A model generated the notes under the pieces. The model did not search any database. It was given only the letters and a program-made list of their open reading frames with translations, and was not told the origin of the DNA. Of a DNA stretch of 64,000 nucleotides, positions 53,402-62,396 are shown piece after piece (position 1 is the first letter of the stretch; every line of letters begins with the position of its first letter). This stretch comes from Polydactylus sextarius (Eukaryota; Chordata; Actinopteri; Polynemidae): assembly GCA_016801845.1 (NCBI GenBank), contig CM028924.1, positions 1,815,501-1,879,500 of the forward strand, read 5' to 3'. The translations under genes and the position numbers were made by a program.

Positions 53402-56400
53402 CTGAGAATAAGTTCAACACAAAATGTGGAAGTTACATAAAACAGTCGGTGATCTCAGCGTCTGATCAGAGTTAGAGCAGGAGGATTTATTATAAAAGAA
53501 TAAACATCTGCTGCTTCACTTACAGTCTGTGTGCATGTGTGTAATCATAGTCGTCTGTCTGTCTGTGAACAAACTTTATTCCCGTGACAATATCACAACC
53601 GTGTAAGATACAGCTGTAAAACTTTACAGGGGTGTGGCTGAGAAGTTCTGCAGGATGGGTGTGATCCAGCTGATCCAGGCACTTTTGGGTCAGACGCCTG
53701 GTGCGTTTCCAAAGATGTTGTCTAGTTTATACTCATGTAAAGCTTAAATAGTACATGTCTTGTTTGACTACGCCTCAAAGCAAGTTACATAAGAGCATGA
53801 AAATACTTTGAATTCTTTCATAAACAGTTCCTGATCTGTTTGTGCAAGAAAGACTAAATTGTACCAGAAAATATGTTTGTTGCTTGTTTCTTTGACTTTA
53901 TTGTTCTATAGGATCATTTGATCAGTTGAATCTGTACTTAAAGAACCTATGTGTCTGTATATTTAGAGATAATATCATGTGATTTCATGTTTCTGTGAAG
54001 ATTCTCAGAGAAATTGATTCATTCAGGAAGCTTCTTGAATGAGTCCAGTTTCTCTTGATTGAACTTTTCTTTGACGTTCGTAACCTGAGATGACATGTGA
54101 GTGTTTACTGTTTGTCTCACATGACACGTGACTGTTCCCGCCTCCGTTTCTCTGGCACATATCATGTCCTGTGATATTCTGCCGTTGTAAGCGACGGAGC
54201 TGTTGCACTCTGACGTTTCTACGACCGAGACCTGAGCCTCCGTCAGGTACAAGGAGCCAGAGACTGTCAACGGAAACAAACGGTTCATTTAAACCTGCAG
54301 CTCTTTACTCATTACAAAATGACAGACTTTGGCGCCATCCTGTGGTTGTCAGTCACATGTAGCTGCAGATGTCTCACCTCCATCTCCTCTGTGGGTAAAC
54401 CTCGTTATCCAGCTCGTCTGATCAACGCTGAAGTTCAGACCAACATTTGGGAGACACACGGGTTTGATGGAGGCTGCAGAAGAAAAGAAAAGAGAAAATA
54501 AGACGGTTGTTATGTGCAGTGGTGGAAAGAGTACTTAAGTACTTAAAGTAAAAGTTTTTTCATTGATGTTTAATTTATTCAAATGATGGAAACATTTGTT
54601 TTCATCAAAACAGACTTTTCTCTGAACAATTATATGATTTTATGGATCAACAAACAAATACAAAGTATCTTTTCTGTTAAATTCATTTAAATATTATAAA
54701 ATTAACAACACAGTTGCAACACAGTCCTGATCATATAGTTCAATCTTCATCTGTGCTTCATTGATCAGTCTATTGATAACTTATAACAATGTATCTATGT
54801 GTTGCCGTGAGAACCGGATGAACCTGCTGGTTCCTGTGATAAAACTGTTATTTTAAATGTAGCAAAGTCAATTACAAAACATTATTTTAACTCAATTACA
54901 AGTAAAATTACAGAGTTAAATAAATACTAAAGTACAAGTAATGTACTTCCACCACTGGTTATGTTAAAATGGTGATAAATTCCTGGTGAACACCTGTGAT
55001 GTCCAGAGGTTTGGTGAGTCTCATCAGAGCGATGTCATTCCTGCGATAGACGTTGTTGTAATGTTCATGTGCAACGATGAGACTCACAGAGCGAGCGGGG
55101 TTAAACAGAGATCCTAACGGATCCACTATCCCTGCGTACACGGCCCAGTTTCCAGGACTAGAGAACCTGAGTGACACAGAAAGTCAGTAGATTCATGATG
55201 CATCAGATCTGATCTGAGTTCAGCTGAGATCTCACCTGAACACACAGTGAGCTGCTGTCACTATCCAGTAGGGAGAGATGATGGCTCCTCCACAGCGGTG
55301 GATCCCAGAAACCTGCAGACTGACCTGCCAGGGCCAGGACCCGAGGGAGACCTGCTGCCCCCTGGAGGATCTGCTGGAGTTCACACCGCTCCCACAGTCT
55401 GAGAACAAGACAAGACGTCAGAGAGGAATGAACAATAAACATCTGAATATTTCTCCTCTAATTTACCATTTTTATTTATTTTTTCAGGGTAAAAACGTAC
55501 CAGCACAACGTAACGTCACCACACTGTTGTTAGGACACGTGTTGCTACAAAACAAACAAGTGGTTAGTTTAATGCTCATAAATTATTATTATTATTATTA
55601 TCACTAGTTCACTCACCTGAGCTCAAGCTGTTGCAGTATAAAAACATCTGGATTAAAACCAGACTTCACCTTTAAAAATCCTTCATCAGAGTCAGTCATC
55701 TGTTGGTCTGATCTGACATATGTTCCCCTGTCAAACAGAACATATAATAATGATTAAATCGCAATTAAATGTCGATTAAAATTTAAAATCCAGATGAAAC
55801 ACGACGGCGTCTCACTTGTATCCGATGGTCCGGCAGCTTGTTCTGCTCTGCTGCTCGCTCCAACCGTGGGAACAAACATTTCTCCAGGTTTTAGTCCGAG
55901 TCGAGTAGATCTGAAGAAGGAAACTGGAGCCGTGGAGCCTCACTGAGCACAACAAACAACAACAAACAACAAACAAACAAACAAACAATAACTTGACATC
56001 TTGTTTTAAGGGGGAAGTGGATGAGAATGGAGGTAAAGTGAAGCTACAAAAAGATTTTATCATATATTTTGGGTTTAAAAGATGTAAAATGTGAGTGAAC
56101 AGGTTGTAGGAAGATGAGGTTTTTTTTTTTTTTTTTTACCACAGTTAGATTCATCTTGACCCGATGGACAATCTCTGACTCCATCACACCACTGAGACTC
56201 CCACACACAACTCCCATCACCACACTGCAGCCCGTGAACACAAGATGAGGAGACTACAGAGGAAGTGACATGAGACAGAGGAGAAATGTGTGAGAATATC
56301 AAGAATATCAGCATATGTGTTAAAATTAAAGTTACTGTCTTACTCACAGTAATAAGCCAGGAGGATCCCGACCACCAGGACCAGGAGCAGCAGACAGATC

Positions 56401-56832
56401 ACAGCAGCCACGGCGAATTTCACACACTTCTGTTTAAAATCTGACATTTTTGCACTAATGAGCATCATTGTCTCTATTGTAAAAACAACTAAATGTCTTT
56501 ACATTTTTAATTAAAATTGGGTAAAATCTGTAGGAGAGAAATGAAACAAACTACCTTGTTTGGGGACGTTGCTGCTGATCTCAGGTGGAGGTTTTGGAGT
56601 CAGATTATGAACAAACTGTGGCTTCACATCAGAGCGTGTGGATGAAGTAGGTTTCTTCTGTCCTGCTCCAGGAACGATAAAAGTCCCCGTGTTCATATAC
56701 TGTCAGAGAACAGACAAGATATAGTCAAGTTGTCCATTATTCAAAACACAAAAATCAGCAAACTTTTTCACTTGTTATTATATAAAATTAATATCTACTT
56801 ACCGGATTGATGGTTATTTTCTGTTTAGCCAT
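53165..56832 (-). CDS. tmprss2: TMPRSS2-like type II transmembrane serine protease homologue, catalytic motif lost (12 coding exons, 486 aa)
   Basis: Exons (minus): 56832-56803, 56699-56555, 56440-56348, 56253-56140, 55942-55816, 55712-55617, 55544-55501, 55398-55236, 55166-54994, 54473-54378, 54263-54121, 53401-53165. All GT-AG, in phase, 1461 nt. Order: cytoplasmic tail 1-58, TM about 67-88, LDLR-A about 91-128, SRCR about 128-216, trypsin-fold domain 217-486. This is the TMPRSS2 layout and close to the length of human TMPRSS2 (492 aa). His267 (TAAHC) and Asp315 (NDIAL) remain. The usual R-IVGG cleavage site reads R-SSRG, S1 Asp189 is Val405, and GDSGGP reads SD then nine Gly then P, so no normal nucleophile or oxyanion hole. 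Family role: membrane-anchored surface proteolysis. Here a non-catalytic role or recent loss is inferred. Assembly error in the GC-rich repeat is the main alternative for the serine motif only. Confidence 0.9.
53369..53395 (-). repeat. Coding (GGC)9 trinucleotide repeat
   Basis: Nine pure GGC codons on the minus strand (CCG on plus), in frame in the last exon of the TMPRSS2-like gene, exactly where GDSGGP should be. Confidence 0.95.
54121..54263 (-). CDS. tmprss2: TMPRSS2-like exon 11 (S1-pocket region)
   Basis: Encodes residues 361-408, ending QDMICARETEAGTVTCH. The paired Cys (ECN...MIC) are kept. The residue two before the last Cys, Asp in trypsin-like enzymes (chymotrypsin 189), is Val405. 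The donor is GTGAGA in phase 0. Confidence 0.9.
54517..54957. mobile_element. hAT-type MITE in TMPRSS2-like intron 9
   Basis: 441 bp with terminal inverted repeats CAGTGGTGGAA...TTCCACCACTG and sub-terminal ACTTAAGTACTTAAAGTAAAAG-like sequence. It is flanked by an 8-bp target duplication, GTTATGTG (54509-54516) and GTTATGTT (54958-54965), with one mismatch. The 8-bp duplication and CAGTGGTGG end are typical of hAT non-autonomous elements common in fish. It sits 36 bp from the exon 9 donor. Confidence 0.9.
54994..55166 (-). CDS. tmprss2: TMPRSS2-like exon 9 (catalytic Asp)
   Basis: Encodes residues 271-328, including YRRNDIALMRLTKPL; Asp315 is the catalytic-triad Asp. Confidence 0.9.
55236..55398 (-). 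CDS. tmprss2: TMPRSS2-like exon 8 (activation region and catalytic His)
   Basis: Encodes residues 217-270: DCGSGVNSSRSSRGQQVSLG, then SWPWQVSL and IVTAAHC with catalytic His267. Aligned from the WPWQVSL anchor, the invariant IVGG after the cleavage Arg is replaced by SSRG. Confidence 0.9.
56140..56253 (-). CDS. tmprss2: TMPRSS2-like exon 4 (LDLR class A repeat)
   Basis: Cys pattern C-x6-C-x4-C-x5-C-x5-C-x7-C, with the calcium-binding run ending DCPSGQDESNC. A complete LDLR-A module. Confidence 0.9.
56348..56440 (-). CDS. tmprss2: TMPRSS2-like exon 3 (transmembrane helix)
   Basis: Encodes DFKQKCVKFAVAAVICL... followed by a Leu/Val-rich helix of about 22 residues. Basic residues on the N-terminal side give a type II (N-in) orientation. 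Confidence 0.88.
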
Positions 56833-57575
56833 CGGTTTCTTTTAATTCACTGACAGATGAAGTAGAAAAACTCAAATCTCCTCTGACATTTACTGAGTTC
56901 AGGTCAGATAAAGATCCTTCATGACGGGTTGAAGTTTCCCTCCTGAGACGAACACAGGTGTTACCTGCTGAGGTGTCGGTGGAGTGAGTGATCACCATCA
57001 CACCGTGGAAAGGTACAAGACATCGAGATGTTTGCAGACAAACACTTTGCTCCAATACGTTGAGTTAATGAGTGACAGAAAATGAACAGGTCACAGTTAC
57101 ATCTGTAAATACATTAGTGATAAATTACTGGTCAAACAAAGAACAACTGATAGAAACTAACAGACGATTTCAACAAAAACTACATATTTTTATATAAAAA
57201 TCGCTGCTCGATGAAGAAGTTCAATGATATCTTATAGTGCAGTTTATTAAAAATTCATGTCATACATTCATTCATAAGGCAGATGATCAATAATCAACAT
57301 TCTGATTCACAGACGACGACGACAAACAGAAATTCATAGTTTTGTTTCATTTGTTTCAATTTTCTTTGATTGGACAGATTTTCTGTTAAAGTGCAAACGT
57401 TTGCAGAAAGTTGGGGATTGATTATCGATTTGTTTCTGTAAGTTGGGATGTTGTGTGAAGTTTGAAATGAAGATGAATTTTATTTAAAGTCTAAAACTCA
57501 TTCGAGTTGCGTTTGTGACGACAAAAAAAAATAAAAAAATGTTCCCTTTTCATTTCTTCTCCTTCCTCCTCTGGT
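56833..57575. other. Spacer between ATM stop and TMPRSS2-like start; TMPRSS2-like promoter candidate
   Basis: 743 bp separate two minus-strand genes. It must hold the ATM 3' UTR and any proximal TMPRSS2-like promoter or 5' leader. Minus-strand AATAAA hexamers lie at 57479-57484 and 57243-57248 as candidate ATM polyadenylation signals. Non-coding 5' exons of the TMPRSS2-like gene could lie here or further upstream. Confidence 0.6.
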
Positions 57576-57989
57576 CTACACCCAGGCCTGCCAGCCTGGA
57601 AACAGCCTGCTCAGGTTTTTAGGGTCCATTGCTTGTTGGATGAGGAGGTTGACCTGCCCCCCCACGCTCAGCACCGTCCCCTCCTCCACCCCCTTCAGCT
57701 TCTCCTGCAGACGCAGCAACACTCGCTCCGCCACCTTGTTGAAGCTTTGACTGTCGCTGAGAGAGAAAGAAGACGAGGTGATGAGACGCAGCTTGAAACC
57801 AATCATAAAAGAAAATACACGACTCGAGATGTTAACGTGAGATCACCTGGATTTCCGGTGGTTGTCGATATCAACTCCACCGATGGTGGAGCTCAGCGTC
57901 GCGTTGAGCTCCTGCTGCTCGTCGTGCTGCAGGTGGAAAGCTTTCAGAGGATTCATGGTCCAGTCGAAGAGAGGATCGTACAGCAGCAC
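57576..57989 (-). CDS. atm: ATM last two exons (kinase C-lobe end and FATC)
   Basis: 57989-57847 encodes VLLYDPLFDWTMNPLKAFHL and the linker. 57756-57576 encodes SFNKVAERVLLRLQEKLKGV, then GTVLSVGGQVNLLIQQAMD and the FATC end PKNLSRLFPGWQAWV, with TAG at 57576-57578. It is nearly identical to mammalian ATM. Confidence 0.97.
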
Positions 57990-60191
57990 CTGTTTCACAC
58001 AAACAGTCGTTTTAGGTTTATTTCCAGATGATAATGAGTTGATACTTTGTGTTTGTAGCAAAATCACATCAGTCAGATGAGTTTAGAGAAAGTTCATGTT
58101 GTGTAATTTCAACCTAAAGAGTTAAAATGACAGTTTGAGGGACATAGAGTTGAGATAAATCCGTTTTAAACCAGTGTAAGACTCAAAATAACATGTGTAG
58201 TAGTGAGGAGAAGGTTCCTACAGACAAAACGTGTCCTGAACTTCCTCAAAACTCATCAGTCAACATGTGGAAGTGTTTGTCGATATGTTTGTGTGTTTGT
58301 TCACATTCGTACCTCTACAATAGTCAGAACAGCTTCTTGAGAGCTTCTCATCACCTCCATGGTCTTTTCACAACATCTGATCAGAGAAAAGAGGTGAAGC
58401 TCAGACTGTGATCATGATTTGACATAAATCATAAATGTAACAACATAAATCAGACTTTTTATTTTTAAAAACATATCTTGTAAATCAAATGTCCACCTGT
58501 TTCACTAGTGTAAACCCTCTGTGTTTAAAATATAAAGTTTATTTAGATCAGTTTCCTCCTCCTCACCTCCTGAAAACTCCCTCCACCCCGGTGATCCCCA
58601 TCCCGTCCACGATGTCTCTGGAGAGTCTGAAGGGGACAGTCTCTGGCGTGGGGAGGATCTTCCCCTGCTCGAAGGCCACGCCTGAAGTTGTTGAAGAAGA
58701 TTATTATGTTTAAATCATTTGTTCACTATGTCTTGATTTTTATATTAACAAGAGGCAGTAAATGATTTATATAAACATTATTTTGTGACTCGTCTCCTGC
58801 AAAACAAAAGTGTGTATTCACGTTACTTGTTCACATATAAACTGTAACATACTAACTACACTTTTTACAAATGTACGTGTGTTTATATAAATTCAACTAA
58901 TGAGAGTAAAACAAACCTAAATCGATGTGGACCAGCTCAGCCGTCTGCTCGTCTATCAGGATGTTCTGGATGTGTCTGTCACCGAGACCAACGATGTAGC
59001 CGACTGGAGACGAGAAATGTTTTATAATATGATAAATATGTTTCCGTGTCACTGGAGCAGATATTCTGCAGGACTTCCTGTATTCAAAGATCATGACCGA
59101 GGGAGAACAGTTCACCTATAGAGGAGGTGGCAACGCTGCGAGTGTACGCCAGTCGTTTCTCCATCCACACCGCCGGGTCCAGGAACCGCTCCATACAGAA
59201 ATACCTGAAGACCGGTTTGAAGCTCTTACACACCTCGGTGTAGGCCTGGAACTTCTCATCAAATCCTAGTCTCTGAGCCTCCTGCAACCACACGACATCA
59301 ACGTCAACGTTAACAAGTCATGAAAAGTGAAATTTCAACAGTTTGATAGTTTGATCAGAGTCAGAACCATCATCTTCTTGCGGCAGGATAAATTGGTCCA
59401 GTCCTGAGGTCGGAAACGTTTGTGAGCTCCTTTACTAGGATCCACCAGAAACTCTCCGATAGGAACCGTCCCTGAGCACCACTCTAACACGCCGCTACGC
59501 TGAGAGAACGGGACCACCTACGATTAAACAATTGATTAATGCATTAATTAATTAGAACTTATTGGATGAAAAATAAAGGTTTAGACGTGAGTGAACATCG
59601 TGTGTCACCTTGTATCGTCTGATGTTGAGTTTCCTCTTACGAGTGTCCGTGTTTCGCTGCAGCAACATGGAGCACATACTGAAAACCTGCTGCATCACTG
59701 CGTCCTGACGCAGGTCGTCCTGACCCTGTCACACCAAGAGGTCAAAGGTCACTGAGAGACATATTTAAATACTGAAGCTCCCAGAAACATAATGAAGCTA
59801 ATTATTAGGCTAATTTACACTCCATGTTTTACAAACAACAAAAAAAAGAAACAGAAAAACTGTTGTTTCACCATGACTCACCAAAGTGTCTAAGTGGTAA
59901 ATGATTATCCTGGATACACACACACACACACACCCCATACATACACAGAGTCACACACTATTCCCTGAAGAATGTGATGAAAGGATCTAACAAACTTTTG
60001 TATTTGTTCTGGTACAAAAACAGAATTAATCATTAGCGACATCCAAACTGAAAATGGAAAATAAACCTAAGTTAAAGAAGGAGACAAACTTGATATTTAA
60101 TCACACATGACAAGCAGCTCCGACTTCAAAGAAACACACGACAGGAACGAATGTCTCCATACACACACACACACACACACACAGAGAGAGA

Positions 60192-60246
<55 letters not shown>

Positions 60247-62356
60247 TGACCAGCTGTCTCCTGCTCTTTCCGTCTGAGCCGACACAGTCGATGATCTTGG
60301 GCAGGTTGACTCCTCCGGCCAAGTGATACTGAGGCATGAAGGACCTTACGGTCACCAGGTTGTCATAGCGACCGGTTGGATCCACCTATTTACAACAATG
60401 AAACAACAACGTGTTATCATACGACATTTATGAAAAACCAAACATCTCACACTTCTTCTCACCTTGATCTCCATCGTGGGGATGACGACTTCATCCAGGT
60501 CTTTGATTTTCATGATGGGTTGATCAGCAGGGATGGGAATCGCTTCTACAGTAAAGACAAAAAGTAAAACATCCATTTTCACATAAATGTGTGTTAAAAC
60601 TGTTTCTGAGCCTTACTCTTCTCTGTCTTGTGTCTGCTGGCGTCCATATAAGCCAGAGTGATATAGGCGTCACACAGACGTTCGATCCCTCGGATCATTT
60701 CTCCTCTTTTCTTCCGGATCGCGCTGATGATCTTTTGTGCTACGTCTGAACGCTCCTGCGTGAGAGAAACAAACACAGACAGTTGTGATATTTAATAAAT
60801 ATTTCCCTCAGCGTTGCTACATCATAAATATGCGTCACGTTCGAGTCCCACCAGGTCAAACTGCGCCGGCTGTCTGGGAGCGCTCTTAGACACACGACTC
60901 CTGCAGAAGTTCTCATCTTTATTAGCGTTGACCAGAGCAAAGATGATGAAGAGCGTGTGGTGAGGATGCTCCAGAGACGCTCGGCAAATCAGCTGATGAG
61001 AGAAAATGTAGCGGCAACGGTGGTGTTTTAAATACTTTAATCAATTATCTTGATTTAGCAAATATCTTGTAGTAAACTAAATGTTTCGTTACATCGTTGA
61101 GGACGTCATGGAAACCCGTATCCTCGGCGATGCCCGTTGACGTCTTGGTTCCCATACGAGCAGCCAGTTGATACATGAGAGGAAGAAACTTGTAGGACGG
61201 GATCTTCTTCACCCCTTTCTGAAACACAACAGAACAGAGAGTCTCTTTAAGATCAAAGATTAAAGGTTGTAATATAAAATACTACTGTATTTACTTTACA
61301 AACCTTCATCATGTTGTTCACAGCCTTAACATCAGCGTTCTCCAGCCACAGCGAAGCCAAACGAAACACCCACGTGTCGTGTTCCTCACCCCGCTCCAGA
61401 CACTGGATGTAATTCTCCACCGCTTTACACAGGAAGCGCTGTCTGTCTGACTGCAGGTTGGACAGCGCCTTCTCGTCCAGCTCCAGCTCTCTTTGCACCT
61501 TTATTGTGTATCTGCAAAGTCATGGGGTCATGAGAGAGGAAACCATATGTGAAGGTGAAATAAAAAGATTACCAGACGTTTACAAACCTGTTGGACGTCA
61601 CTTTACGCTCTTTCATCAGATCCACTTCCTCTTTAGCTTTCTCCAGCAGAGCTTGTTTGTTCTCAAACTCAGACGACTTCATGTATTTGTCGATACTCTG
61701 ATACTGAGCGTCGGAGAAACGAGCCAGAGACAGGAAGGCTTCGTTCCTCTGACTCTGCAGCCTCGAGTCCTGAACTCCTGATTCCTCCTCAATCACCTCC
61801 ACGGCCTGAAGGAGCAACACAAGAGACAGATTGTGAACTCAATTACATTTAAGAAGTTTTCAAACAAGTGTTGGACATTTAATGAGCAGATTGTCACAGA
61901 AATAAGACTTTTACTAAAGTTTAAATTCCTCTTACCCTTTCCAGGTACTTCTCCAGTATGATTCCAGGACTTTCCAGGCAGGTTTCAGCCAACCAGTTAC
62001 CACACAGCCTGAGACACTCAGTGTAAACTGGAGCCACAGCAGGATTTAAATCCACCTGATCAACAAATCACAAACATATTTCAGCTAAATTATGCACAAA
62101 AGTTTCTTCTATAAAATAACAAACATGTTTGTTTCTGACCTTTTCCTCCAGGTTGTGTATCATCTGTCTCAGCAGGCCTAAAGCCAGACCTTGCTCTCCC
62201 TTTGCCCAAAACACCTGGGCCTCCTCCAGTTGCCATGACGACACAGATGCAGATGTCCACGACTCTCCCGCTCCGTTCTGCTTCATCTGGAAAACTGCCC
62301 GCTCTGCTCGCTGGACAGGAAACATTAAAACACCGTCAGTAGTTTGTGTTGAACCA

Positions 62357-62396
<40 letters not shown>

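Noticed and set aside
53165..56832. TMPRSS2-like gene as an ordinary decayed pseudogene
   Set aside because: No stop, frameshift or lost splice site occurs in any of 12 coding exons, and the non-catalytic domains and cysteines are conserved. Catalytic loss alone does not make it a pseudogene, though recent loss of function cannot be excluded.
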